A stretch of 64,000 bases of DNA from Lingula anatina (taxonomy: Eukaryota > Brachiopoda > Lingulata > Lingulida > Lingulidae), in contig NW_019775280.1 in assembly GCF_001039355.2 (NCBI RefSeq), positions 184,003 to 248,002 on the forward strand, read 5' to 3'. Both the position numbers and the translations under genes were made by a program. Below are positions 11,438-23,800 of this stretch, one piece after another. The stretch's first letter is position 1, and each line of letters opens with the position of its first letter. Below the pieces are notes generated by a model. The model worked only from the letters and a program-made list of their open reading frames with translations. It was not told the origin of the DNA and did not search any database.

Positions 11438-11956
11438 CTATACAGCGAGATACGGTTCCACGTCGCTGTAAGGAGAAGGACCCGTCTGTGTAGATTGGTT
11501 CTTCACGCGCTTTAGAGCGACACTGGAGCGTGCGCGGCTTGACGTGGTCGGACGCATGAGTCTCTCCACCGAATTTGTCCCCCGAGAGAGAAGCCTTGAA
11601 GGTGTGTTGCACACTGTTGGTTCGGGCGTTCGAGGCGACCTGAGCTCTAGCCACGGGTAGCTGTTTGAGGTGGTTAGGCGGATCGCCTGTCTGGCATTAA
11701 GAGAACCAGACACGGCTGAATTTGGTGGGACTAACACAGGACTTGTGGGTTCACTTCTTTGAGCAAATATTCTAGAGTTTTCTATTGGCAGGCACAGATT
11801 TGTGGTTTTCAGGTCCATCGCAGTTGAAGTCCGAGAGTGACATTTCTCCTCGGGTTGCTCAGCCTGGTTGTTATTATCAGAGTCAGAAGCCTGCGTCTCA
11901 AATATGACGTTCGATTTCTCGAAGCGTTTCGTAAGAGTTTCGATGAATTCAGACAT
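11438..11956 (-). CDS. Ser/Thr-rich protein with one RPT-repeat motif
   Basis: Single-exon frame of 172 aa starting MSEFIETLTKRFEKS. The ATG follows TGAAAT. The composition is polar and probably disordered, rich in Ser, Thr, Pro and Asn. I do not recognise a named family. Residues 130-144 read VERLMRPTTSSRARS, which matches the repeat in the two genes at 38951 and 42741 (for example [15 protein letters not shown]). That match, the higher GC than its surroundings and the sensible ATG argue that it is real. There is no signal peptide or membrane segment. It is tail-to-tail with the FAM166-like gene, and no exact AATAAA was seen soon after its stop. A chance ORF or a longer spliced gene remain possible. 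Confidence 0.5.
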   Translation of the reverse strand: MSEFIETLTKRFEKSNVIFETQASDSDNNNQAEQPEEKCHSRTSTAMDLKTTNLCLPIENSRIFAQRSEPTSPVLVPPNSAVSGSLNARQAIRLTTSNSYPWLELRSPRTPEPTVCNTPSRLLSRGTNSVERLMRPTTSSRARSSVALKRVKNQSTQTGPSPYSDVEPYLAV

Positions 11957-13133
11957 ATTTCACAAAAAAGTATTGCTCTGATGCAGTCGGGGAGTCTTTT
12001 ACAGTTTCTAGGCTATTCTTTCTGCGCAGAATGTTTGCAAATCCAAATTTTGATCGTTGCCGTCTACTTGCCGTGATTCCTGGTTTAATATACCTTCCCA
12101 ACGGCGTCTGAGATATCAGAAGAGACAAACATCCTTAGTGGCGGCGGTTGTTGTCCACCATTTCACGAACACTGTTCAATAAAAAAAGGTTGCTAGAGTT
12201 CACTCAAGTACATACTAAAATACAAAGATGATCTGTCTGTTTTCAATGTTTAAATCACCTTAACACAAAAAATTATCTGTTATACCTGTATACATATGAA
12301 ACTGACTCAAAGAGTATCCACCCATTACCGTCTTGATATTACGTTTTTCAAACAATTTATTAATTGATTTGCATATTGAAATTTAACAAACATTATCATA
12401 TCTGCAATTTAATCTGGAATTTCTGGAATTACACATCTGCAAAATATAAGCAGTGGAACAACAAATATTCAAATATCAAAAGAAGACGAAAGAAAAACAC
12501 AAAACACACGTTACATAACCTAGCTTCTTACAGAAGACGTAGGGGCATGCATCTCAATCAAAATTATCAAGCGCCAATTCCTACCTCTTGAAGACAAACT
12601 TAACTGTTGCAGGAATAAATATTAAGTCGTCCTTGAAGGCACAAGTATTAAATGATACGCAAGAAGTTATTTTGATTTAAGTTTGGTTGCAACATCCTTG
12701 TATAATATGAGAAATCTACCGAGCCGTAAGAGTTCGATTTCTCTTTGATAACAGCTTCAGGCGTGATTAGGCGGTATTATGATTAATTATGGCCGGATCA
12801 ATGTCGACTTTGAACGCGTCAAATGCTGCATCACACCTGCGCCACATCAAACCCTTCAGTAGACTTCAGTAATTAAAGTTCAATACTCAAACTTCGACGT
12901 TTGCTGGATGTGTAACCACGCACAGACTCTAGAGCGTTGGGTGTGACGTCACAGATGACGATTTGAACACGTGAATAAACGTCATATGACATGTCCCCTC
13001 AGAAAAAAAAAAGAAAGAAAGAAAAAAGGAAAAAAAGACAAATTTATCAATAAATCGCCCATAGGATTAATACATTTCTAATTTTGCAAGCAGCTTATGG
13101 GGTGCACTCTTAATCTTGTGATAATGCTGTTCG
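11957..13133. other. Intergenic, with a CRE palindrome at 12944-12951
   Basis: No gene seen. A perfect TGACGTCA lies at 12944-12951, about 1 kb upstream of the minus-strand gene. An A-rich simple stretch lies at about 13002-13040. Confidence 0.5.
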
Positions 13134-13233
13134 GGGAAGGGGGTGAGGAAGGGGTGGGGTGAGGAGGGGGGGTGAGGAGGGGGTGAGGAGGGGGTGAGGT
13201 GGGTGAGGAGGGGGGGTGAGGAGGGGTGAGGGG
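13134..13233. repeat. G-rich GGGGTGAGGA minisatellite
   Basis: About 100 bp of degenerate tandem GGGGTGAGGAG units with many runs of 3-7 G on the plus strand, dense enough for G-quadruplex formation. The Pro/His/Ser-rich minus frame across it is an artefact. Confidence 0.85.
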
Positions 13234-13971
13234 AACATGGACACCGGCCAATATATATAGTGTAGAATTTAATTTCAGGCAAATAAAAAAGCATGCACCT
13301 TGTGGAGGGGTCCTACTAAAGCGGGCATAAAGAGAATTTTTTGCACACGCCAGTCTTTATAATACAAGAAAACACATTAGAAAGTTGTGTAACTGCAAGT
13401 CTAGAATGCATTGTCACAATAATTACTATTTATTTCTGAACATTTTCTCCAGTTCAGGTGTAAAGTCGCGAATAAAGAAGTGTAGATGTACACAATTCAC
13501 GTCTCTCTAAGGGGATCCCAGCAAGGACATAAAATAGACCACACAATCCTACACACGTGCCAACTGTCAACTAGATAAACTTAAAACAGGCGATACTTTA
13601 CGTCACGCAACCGTTACACAATAATGTCAGGAAAATGTGGTCACTTAACAAATTGATGATCTGATTGTGTCTACAAGGCACATAATTGATAGGGTAAACC
13701 AATTAATCCCTTAAGAGAAGCGGTCATGCTTAAATTAAGTTACGAAACACGTGAATATTAATAGGCGTGACGATGAACCCTATGATAATCCCACTGGAAG
13801 AGACTACGGGTACAAACATGAATATATTCTTGGTACAATTCACAGATCAGTAATTATGCTGCACTCTCTACCACGGCCATTAAGTGACTTATTTCACACT
13901 AGATATCCATATATATTTCTCTAGCTTTTCACTAGATTCCAATATTCCTGTACTGTGGGGGTTGTTGAAAT

Positions 13972-14029
13972 ATAAATAAATAAATAAATAAATAAACATG
14001 GCGTCAACGTCCAGCTGGCTCTGGCACAA

Positions 14030-14068
<39 letters not shown>
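13972..14068. repeat. (AAAT)n and (CA)n microsatellites
   Basis: (AAAT)n at about 13972-13996 and (CA)n at 14031-14068. A single undetermined base follows at 14157. Confidence 0.9.
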
Positions 14069-14071
<3 letters not shown>

Positions 14072-16568
14072 ACTCACACAATCACTCACATACACACGCT
14101 GGTTTTGTTATACATCAACTATCTCGCATACTGTCATACAAAAATACCGGTATATANGGGATATTGCAGAATGATGTTTCTGGTTATCTTATTATATTCA
14201 AGGCATACAAGTATATACAATGTATTTACCTTTGGGCAGCTACCCGTATGCCCCAGAAAAGGGGACATGGTTTTGTCAGTTCTTTATTATAGAAACAAAG
14301 GCAACTAAAGGAATCTTCGTGCGCACTTGATACCAGCCAAGCATTGGTAATTGCGGAAAGCCTGAATTACATCACAACATTCAATAAATGATGCAACAGT
14401 CGAACTTCATTATGAGATGGTGACAGAAATTGCAATGATCTCCCAGAACACAAGTTTCTGTGGGAATTGTTCATTGAAATCGAATTCCAGGAATTGGTGA
14501 AAATGAGATTAGAGACGTGTAACATAAAACTTTGTATCATTTCGAAATTATAGACAGAGCATTCACTCTGCGTATTGTATGCCACGTGAGAGTAAATCAC
14601 TTACCAATTATTCAAGCAATTTTTGTTATCAATGTTTCTGCTTGAAAACTCACAAAAATTACTTCTGTTTTTATTAGATATGATACTATTTTGTATGATA
14701 GAATATTTTCTTATATTTATGATATGCATATGTGCAAATGACTGAAAAGCATAAAGCGCAATTAAGGTAACTTAAATAACGAAGCATTGCTCAATGAAAG
14801 AATTAATTCTACATGTGACAGGGTCGATTAAGAACATTGATTTCTAATGTATTATATGTATGCTAGTTTCAATTACGAATTGAACATTGTGCATAGCAAT
14901 GCATTTCAGCATTATGGTAGATTTTTGTATCGTAGACACAGGGACAGATTCTTTAAGGTAACTCATGTTTTGTGAACCAAGAAAGTTGATGTCTTACACT
15001 TAACAAGGTTCAGACAGAGAACGCGATCACAAGATATTCACAGATATATCTCCACACGGAAACTTTTTCCGAGAAATGACGTCATCACGCAGCCGGCATC
15101 TCATGAATATCGAGAATACGATACATCAACAATGCATTTTGATATTGTAGTAGGTGTCCAAAGATAAAATGTGACATTTATTTTTCACAAACTGCTCAAA
15201 ACACCTACTCGATAACGTACACCAATCTATTTATGTTTGTGATGTACATGTATATAATTGCCATGTTTGTGTTGTTTATATTTTAATAAAAGTAAAATTA
15301 ACTGTTTTAAGGAAAGCCTTTAATCTTGTTACAGAGTTTGAACTGCTTCCTGACGTATTAGACATTTATTATATCTACAGAAGCTGCTAAACGATAGTTA
15401 ATTACCCCCTATCAGCATCAGTAGACGCGACAGACATCTATGCCGCCCAAGTTAATTGCAATTAAGCGAGAATCCCCTTGGAGATAGTTCGATCCAAAGT
15501 TAGTACGATAGTCTCTGGGAATGGTCTCAAAGTCTTTTAAATTAGTTTTAGTTCTACATTGTACTCTTCGTGTCTGAAAGTGCAAAAAGTGAACTTTTGT
15601 TCAAATTACAAAAGAAGTGTATTCAAACGACATGATGACCAGTGATTTGTGATGTTTTCGTAAACCTTAATGTTTTTCGGTGGCCTTCATTGTTGTACAA
15701 GTTCATGGAGAAGCGGAAAACCATAGTGGGGATGTTCTTACCAAAGCCACTAGTATTTAGTGCCTCGAATATTTGTAGGCGCGAATAATAACATTTCTTG
15801 AGCTTCAGTGGATCATTTGTGCTTCCAGATTTCAATAATCGATAACAGAACACGATCAAAGTTATTTTTGCCTCAAAGGACAAAAGGACAGAAAAGTTGA
15901 TGTCAACTGTTGAAAATGATATAAGTGATGGTTCTAGACTTGTTACCTTATTGTTTTTTCCTTTTATTTTGCTCTAACACGGATAACCTTTTATGAATGC
16001 AACCATAGTGTTTTTAAAGGTGACATTGATAGCTGTGTCTTTTGTTAAGCCCAAGGTGAGAAGTATTGAGTTGGTTTCGTCTGTTGAACATTATCAGGGG
16101 CTTGTGTTGTGAGACATTAGCAGAGAGAGGGGCAAGATTGTTTTACACATGCAATCATTTTTTTATGTTTTTTTTTGTGATAATCACAAGATTGTTTTCA
16201 TATTTTATGTCAATTATAAACATATCGTTCCCCTTTAAAAATGCCTGTCCATATAAGTTTAAACGCCTTCCGGAAGACCCCCAGATTGGCCCTCTGTCAG
16301 TGCACTGGACCCCCGGGGGGGGGGGGGGTCGCGTAAATACATTGATTGAGTATTCTTATGCCACAACACATTTAAAAAACTGTCAGTTTTCCTCCACTAC
16401 GGATTTTCTGAGCACACTATTGTGACTGATAAGACAGTCGCACTGTTATCTTCTCAACAATCGCACAAAACATCCTCGTCACAAAGGTGTTTTGGCGAAA
16501 ACTGCACATGATTTCTTACCCACAATAAATCACAGCTGTTGAGAATATTGAGGCTCACTAGCAAAAAG

Positions 16569-16600
<32 letters not shown>

Positions 16601-17609
16601 AGAAATAGTGAAATACATGTTTATCTTCTAGGCCAATGGTTTAAAATGTCTGGTCTTAAAACTGAGAGCAGCTTTAGTAAAAAGGTGCTATTTGTCTAGA
16701 TGACTAGATACAGGTAGTCGCCTAAACAAAGGAGGCTAGATTGCCGGTCCATCCTTTAATAATCTTTTCAGAAACATGGACATTCCCCTCAGCAGCAAAT
16801 GTCAGATGTTCTGAGCATGATGTCAAACAAGCCGGGTCTTCAAATTTCCTCTTTTGCATGAACAATTTCGATTTATTATGGTTGGTTCAGTGGTATCAGA
16901 AGGGATTTATGGACATCGTTTTTGTCGTATTGATTATCAGTTTTCTATCTCAGATGTAAAAATACATGATGAGAACAAGATATTTGCATGCAGAAGTGAC
17001 GTTGGCTTACTTGGTCTGTCCCTTTGAACGTACTTAAATATGCAAACAAACGTGGGTTAGTCAGCAATTCACGATATTTGCTCAGTCTAAATGGTTCTAC
17101 TCCGTCGACCATGGCCACGCATGATGGGGCTTATTTCCCTCGGGAAATGATTTGACTTCTAAACGGCACCTCACTGTCAATTCTCCCTCAATTTTATTTG
17201 AAATGTGATGCCAAGTGAAGTTTTAACCCCCCTCCCCAAGAAAAAAAAAATAAATAAATAAATATGCCGCGTCTTGAATCTAGGGCATCGAGTTCCGTTA
17301 TCATTGAAACCGCAGCACGCAAAAGAAGCGACTGCCAATGACACTGGTATTTTTTGCATTTCTTCGACATTTTAACGCCGACGTGATATTGATTTTAACA
17401 GGCTAGTGTTCCTTGGGGAGCGAAATCAAGGTATTATGTTGAAAATGAATGACTATGGCAACGTTTAGTTGAATAATCAATTATAATTTGCCCTGCCTGT
17501 TAACCCACTTGTTCGTCTTCCTGTCAGTACCAGCACCGCTGCTAGAGAGGTTCCTGCGTCTATTCAACCCCGGAATTGCCCAGTGAACTGTGCTTACTGC
17601 ATTTGTTAA
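14069..17609. other. Intergenic, repeats only
   Basis: No gene supported. It contains a perfect TGACGTCA at 15077-15084, a truncated foldback copy (15379-15528), a G run near 16315 and (AAAT)n at 16570-16598. Open frames of 60-120 codons here have no recognisable features. Confidence 0.5.
15379..15528. repeat. Foldback MITE, GATC family, truncated copy 3
   Basis: Matches the right part of the 8975 copy: GAAGCTGCTAAACGATA, then TTAATTACCCCCTA, AGCGAGAATCCCC, GATCGATCC-like sequence and CTGGGAATGGTC. The left arm is missing. Confidence 0.7.
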
Positions 17610-17909
17610 ATGCTCGCGAGGGGTTTCTACGTGCCAAGCCATTGCCTCATGGGTACCAGGATACACTTTTGTCTGCAGTTTCTCGTGTGGTATCACCCAA
17701 GAATTGTAAGATCAAAAGCTAAAACAGCGAAATGCTGTGAAAGATGCGGCGGAAACAAGGGCAAGGGGAGCAGGCTTAGATGTCCCACTGGAGCTTGTGT
17801 CTGTTGTATATACGTTAAGCCATATTTGAAGCATATTTGTAAAAAACGGAGAAGAAAATGCGCTGCTCGCAGAATTAATAGATTGCATCTTCGATCTTCT
17901 CCAAAATAA
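17610..17909 (+). other. Unexplained Cys/Lys/Arg-rich ORF
   Basis: A 99-codon frame whose second half has nine Cys in about 45 residues: AKCCERCGGNKGKG, LRCPTGACVCC, KHICKKRRRKCAARR. The spacing loosely recalls a CXC (MSL2/tesmin-type) zinc-binding domain, but the usual later CxCxxC is degenerate. The N-terminal part looks non-coding and the 5' end could be an intron boundary. It may be an exon of an unseen gene, a transposon relic, or chance; the minus strand is open here too. Confidence 0.25.
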
Positions 17910-18453
17910 ACATATACTACCACTCATGCTCTACGTTTATTGGGTGGTTCTTTTCCGGCAACATTAACAAAAAATCCTAAATGTGTGACTATAGATTTAA
18001 TCAATAAGCTTTCTTGGAAACCCTTAGGTAACAAAAATAATGAATAAATAAATAAATAATTACCATAAAAAAAATAAATAAAAAAAATTAAAAAAAAAAA
18101 AAAAAAAAACATGGCAAACGAATAAATGAGTGCAGAGACAAAACCGTAGAGATTAATTGCTCATAATCGTGACGTACAATAGGCCTACATACGAAAATCG
18201 TATGTCCCACATGTAGTTTTAACACAAGAGCCATTTGGTTTACGCTACAAAGCTCAATTCACTAAATAGATGCGGTGTTTTTGTGCCAACGGGTCTTCTT
18301 ATCCGTCGCAAATAACGTGACATGACAGAATCGCTCTTAAGAAGATCGCTGTGAAAGTAATAAGCGTTGTGTTATTAATTTTGATTGCTTCTGTTGTCCA
18401 TGGCAAAGGACATGGTAAGAACATTGTAGGCGTCCCATTACATTGGAAACCAA
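17910..18453. other. Non-coding A-rich stretch
   Basis: (AAT/AAAT)-rich simple sequence at 18038-18110 including a poly-A run. No gene seen. Confidence 0.5.
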
Positions 18454-18680
18454 CACCCCATTTCCATAGATTTTTAGATCGTTCTATCCCTGTGGGGAGT
18501 CTCACTAGATTACTGTCAGCTTGGCCGGCTTAAGCGTCTGTCCCGCCTACTAAAAGCTGTAAGGGGGTAATTAACTATGGTGCCCGCTCGGCTGACTGCA
18601 ATTTAGCGTGAACCCCCAGGGAGTTGGGTCGATCTAAAACTTAATCTTTAGATCGATCTAAATCTCTGGGAAAGCACCCC
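18454..18680. repeat. Foldback MITE, GATC family, copy 4
   Basis: Ends CACCCCATTTCCATAGATTT and AAATCTCTGGGAAAGCACCCC are imperfect inverted repeats, followed inward by GATCGATC-type sequence, GTGGGGAGTCTC, CAGCTTGGCCGGCTTAAG and TAATTAACTATGGTGCCCGC. It is nearly the reverse complement of the 25708 copy. Confidence 0.85.
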
Positions 18681-18900
18681 AAGACACAGACACACTGGAA
18701 AATCAATTATGAACGGATTTATTAACGGACGCTCTAGATTGCTGAAAACAGGCTGGTGAATGGGGGCTTCTAGTTGACTACAAAGTGTTGAAATATGACA
18801 CGATCTGATTTAGATGATGCATTTCTATTATATTTGCCATTTCTTTTCTATCTGGGTCTATTGTGTGTCTATACATTCTGAAGTGCATTTATTCATCAAA

Positions 18901-19017
18901 AACAAAAAAAGGAAGAAAAAAGGAAGAAAAAAAAGGAGAGAGAGGGTGGGGGGAAGAAGAAGAAGGGGAAGAAGAAGAAGAAGAAGAAGAAGAAGAAGAG
19001 AGAGAGAGAGAGAGTTC
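18901..19017. repeat. Purine tract, (GAA)n/(GA)n
   Basis: About 115 bp of almost pure A/G on the plus strand, ending in (GAA)n and (GA)n. It could form triplex DNA. Frames across it encode only Arg/Lys/Glu or Phe runs. Confidence 0.9.
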
Positions 19018-20669
19018 CAGGGTTGCGTAAGACTAATCCTTTAAACTTTAAGGTATTAACCAGTCTCAAACCACATTTTCTGGAACACCTTTTCCTTCCT
19101 AATTCACTGCACAATCAAAGAAAGAAAATCCCTAGAAAAGTATCGGATGGCTGCTGCAAAATATGATGCACGTTTGTTAGTAGGAGATCCGTATTTCACA
19201 ATAAATACAAAGTAAACAACTAGCAAATATATAATAAATTCCATTTTACCACAAATTAGCGGTTATCACAATTATTCTAGAATCTGTGCTTGCCATCAGA
19301 CCAAGTGGAGTTTCTTAGATGACTATACCTCCATAATAATCTCTTAAGAGATTGTTTAAAAACACTTTTTAGGGGAAAAAACCTTGGAATACCTTTAAAT
19401 ACGGGAATGCATTCATTAATCATTAGTAAGTATGGAAAGTCGTCGCTTACCCAAGGAATTTTTTTTCCAAACCGAACTGTTGTTATCCCTTTAATATAAC
19501 TCCCCAGTTACCCGAAGAACAGAAGAACAGCAAATTGTTCACCACGGAAAGAATTCCTCTGGGACTTGTAATGGGCTTTTTAATGGATCTGAAATTAAAT
19601 GTTTATGTGTTCTCACGAAATCAGCTAACAACGGTTAAGCCGAGACCAGACAAGATAGTCGCTGTTAGGCGTTTATCTACCAGACAATTCCAGGGATATT
19701 TCTGAAAAACTATTAAGCAGAATGTAATAGCCCTGCAGTTGGTAAAGGCTGATACAAAGGGACGCGCACCTGTGGGGTTCGGAAAAGGAAACTGTAGAAG
19801 GCTTTACACAATATTTATTTCTGCAGGTGAGGTGTAATTAGGGAAAACAATACTTCTATAAAGAGAAGCAGACTAAAAATCAAACAGAAATCATATTATG
19901 TAAAATATCGACGCATGACACAAAGTAAGAACGTATTAACACTTTGCGGCGCAAAACGCGCTCTCCGTTGGCTTAACAATGTCCCATCGCACTAATGCAT
20001 GTCTCTCTGCAGCCTTTTTAGACCAAATCAATATTATCGATCAGTCTCTAAGCGCACGACAAGCGTCTTCTCGTGTATAAGCAGAATAGCTCACACAATA
20101 TACTGCTAACGTTACTTTTTCCAGAATACACACTGCAGGGTGCTTTAGTCTAGTTTAACTGATCTAACGTGGTGGAGTTGGGTGTGGAGAGACCGATCAC
20201 GACAAACTAGTGAAGAACGGACGGGACAGGTTGCTTGGTGAACTCAGAGTATAGGTCCTGCTACGGGGCATCGTAAAATCACTGACCGCCTATCACCAGC
20301 GTTTTGTCTTGAGGATCGAGTCCGATTCAGATTGATTTGGAGTTGTATTGACTATTGCTCTGCATGGTCGATGATTGAACCTGCTTCCCCGTTATTTATA
20401 CCAAATGACGTATATAATCTCATGCCGGCCTTGAAGAACGCTGAATGTCTATTGATCTAGGCCTTGGGCACTGCATTTTCTTGGACTGTCCACAGTTTTA
20501 ACTCTGAGAAATGTGTCGCCAGTACAAATATTTTCCAGAGAAATAGACGGACTTACAAAGCAAACATTTCGAGAGACAGAAATAGTGCTGATATTAAGTT
20601 CAGAGATAAGGACGCAAATGCAAAGTCGCAGGGGGGGCATCTCACCTGTTGAAGAAGGGAAATCCCGAA
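19018..20669. other. Intergenic, upstream of the calcium-sensor gene
   Basis: No coding region supported. The last few hundred bases are somewhat GC-richer and probably include promoter and 5' UTR of the gene starting at 20813. Confidence 0.5.
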
Positions 20670-20677
20670 TGACGTCA
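20670..20677 (+). promoter_or_regulatory. CRE palindrome upstream of the calcium-sensor gene
   Basis: Perfect TGACGTCA 136 bp before the start codon, followed by ATCATGTGAC, an E-box-like sequence. CREs of this form bind CREB/ATF factors. Its position fits a proximal promoter or 5' UTR. No TATA box was identified, and the transcription start is unknown. Confidence 0.4.
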
Positions 20678-20812
20678 TCCTGATCATGTGACTGAGCAAA
20701 GAGTCGAAAATGGCCGCCAAACATGAAAGGACGGGGTCGGATTAGTCGTCCCAAAATTCTGAATGTTTTTCTGTTGTAGTTAGAACATATGAACAATTGA
20801 GGCTACGGGAAT

Positions 20813-20879
20813 ATGGGGAAACAGGCAAGCAAACAGCTTGGATCCAATGAAGTGAAGGATCTGATGTCGTGTACATATT
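20813..20879 (+). CDS. NCS1: Calcium sensor exon 1
   Basis: 22 codons plus 1 nt, from [11 protein letters not shown] to the first base of Phe23. Donor GTAAGT. The start was chosen because MGK at the N-terminus is conserved in the family and supplies the myristoylated Gly2. Confidence 0.88.
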
Positions 20880-23800
20880 GTAAGTAGATATACTTCGTCA
20901 GATCTCGGGTTGAAGTTGAAAGATGATAGTGAAGAAAGTGATTAGTTCATGCCTTACCAGTCAAAGAGCCATCGTTAGGTTGAGTTAAAAATTGAATGCG
21001 TATTATCACTATATGACATTCATATACTATTATTGATTACGAGATTATTACTAAGGCAAAAGTATTTTAAAAGTAATTAATATTGAAAAAAAAAAGACTA
21101 AATCTAGGAATCGCACAAAACGACCCATAGATATTAAACCGCGACATAAACGAATTAAAATTACTGTTGCAAATTGTATCACCATCTATTTCTAGGACAA
21201 AACAGTGAATGCACTGTACACAGTTGATGTACAGGCATTGATTTCCTCAGTCTATTGTAAATATGTCATTTAAGTTAGCCAGGGGTTCTCTGTTGACTGA
21301 GGCACTGATAGTACAGAAAGACATGAGTTTCTGTTTGTTTTGTTAAGAGTCAGAGCTGATCAACAGGTCATTGAGTTTGAAGACATGCAGCTTTCAGTTA
21401 TCATTGTGCAAAGACTATCTTCTTCTGCCAACCCCCCCCCTCTCTGTCTCCCTCAAAAAAAAAAAAAAGAATTACCAATACATGTATCTAGTAGTATCAC
21501 CACAATCTACCTTTATTTACATCTATAAGCTGAAAGCAGGGGTGGATTTAGGCCGTCTTCTGGGTCTTCCAGAAGACGGACAGATTTTCAAGTTTACGTA
21601 GATAGGTATGTAATTTTTTCTGTTGGAAGACGGTCAAAATTGGAGGATTGATCAACAAAGATAATTTGGAAGACTGTCAGAAAATAGCTCTGGATCCACC
21701 CCTGGAAAGACCCCCTAAAGCTAACTCACAGATTAAGATAGGATACAGTAGAAATGAATGAGAAAAAAAAACTTTTTTAAAAACCGAATCCTCTCCAACT
21801 GGTGCATTCCCATGTATATGGATTTCTGTCCTCTATATGTTTACTCTCAAACAGCATGGAGTATAATTAAGGTGAATAGCATCAGCTGCAGAATGGCTGC
21901 TCACTTATACTTCTCTTATTCCACCACATATTCCATGTTGTTCAAATAAATCTACTAGAAATTTATAGATTCAGAAGAGTTCTTGTGGATGATTGAACAT
22001 GTATGAATGTTTGAATACATTTAATTTCATTTAGCTGAAAGGTTTTATCCTAGTCATTGAGAGAATAATTTACATGCTACTGTGGTAAGAGTTACGGATG
22101 TATTTGATTCAAGTATTGAAGATGAAACCTACTGATCCTAATTTCCCAATTGTGGACACGAATATATAAGAACTGAATCTCAAGAGATGTTGTTGCATAA
22201 AAACAGCCAAGGAGGAAAATAATAGGGTCAAATGAAGTGTCTGTATCTATCATAATCATATTAGTGGAGGTATTATGATCCAGATGATTATTGATTATTT
22301 CTTAGTTTCATTCACTTTGAGGGTGGCCGAGTTACATAGCGTAACTCGATAATAATCTTCTCGTCTACTGTATACCACATAACGATATCTCCCTTCTGAA
22401 TGGAATGATTCCTCACAGGTGAATTTCTAGGGAATAAATATGAGAATGATTAATGAGATCTGATGCCTCTTGGGGAAGTCATCTTCTTTCAGATTATTAT
22501 TATCATTATAACATTTTTCTGTCTTCATTTCATACTTTGATATTAATAGTTTATTGAAAGGAAATACATTTTTGTTGCTGTGGTAATACAACATGACTTG
22601 TGGGGTTATAATCAAACTTAAGGAAATAAATATATACAAACAAATAAAAATTTGCTTTAAGATGAAACCAGCAGATTTTTTATTATCCCCCCCCCCTCCA
22701 TCCACCGCCAGTCATCATTGCCATCAAAAATAAAAGTTAAGTCAGACTTAAACAATTTGATGTGAAGATAAAAGGTATGCATGCGAAAATTAAAGTAATA
22801 TTATATGTTTCCATATCCTGAGAAGCTACTAAGTTTTCTGTACTTCAGAGTTCAGACACTTAAGGTAAAACCCTCAAATAAAAGTGCAGGCCATCTATAG
22901 TTCATTCTAAAAATGTCCATGAAGCCATGGTGTTCAAAATGACTGACCAGTACAAAAATTTGGGAAGCTACTTGGTTTTTATCATGGTGGTGTGCTTGAT
23001 ATTCTAATTTATTTCTGCTCTTTTCTTACTTGTTTTTTCATGTGATATTGGCATGATGGCAAATTGCCAATCCTTGGAATGAAAATCATCCCTTATTTTA
23101 GCCTAACCAGTAGTGTGTAGTGTTCTCTTCAAACAATACATATTTTAGAACTGAATGGTTATTGATGACCTTTGTTTTTTCATTTCAGTTGACAAAAAGG
23201 AAATTAGGCAGTGGTAAGTTGAGTAATATTTCATGAAACTGCTTTTGTTCTAGTTGTGGCTAATGAGGCTCTAGTGTATTACATATATTATCACTTACAT
23301 TTCTCAGCAGTGTGCTTTTTTGTGGGGACTGGAGGGGGGGGGGGGCAATGTCAGGTGCTCATTGTATTAGATAATATGACCATTGCCCTGAGTATCAAAA
23401 CTCTCCTGGGCATTTTTTGTCTTCTTTATGCTTCAATTCTGTGATAGAAATGAACTTTGTATTGTGATTTAGCATGCTGGATCACTCCCTTGGGGTTAAT
23501 AAACAAGATTCATTCCTCTACTTTGTACTCTGGCTTATCTGGTGCTCCTAACACACAGACATGGGTAGGTATTGCTTTCAGACAGATGGAAGGATGGACA
23601 GACAGATAAACACATAGACCTGCTGACAGATAAAGAGACAGACAGACAGACAGACCTGCTGACAGACAAACAGACAGACCTGCTGACAGACCTGCTGACA
23701 GACAGACAGACCTGCTGACAGACAAACAGACAGACCTGCTGACAGATAAAGAGAGAGACAGACAGACCTGCTGACAGACCTGCTGACAGACAGACAGACA

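Noticed and set aside
16066-16425. 119-codon plus-strand frame
   Set aside because: Low-complexity Phe-rich sequence crossing a G run, no domain.
20449-20796. 115-codon minus-strand frame
   Set aside because: It lies over the promoter/5' UTR of the calcium sensor, opposite strand, with no recognisable features.
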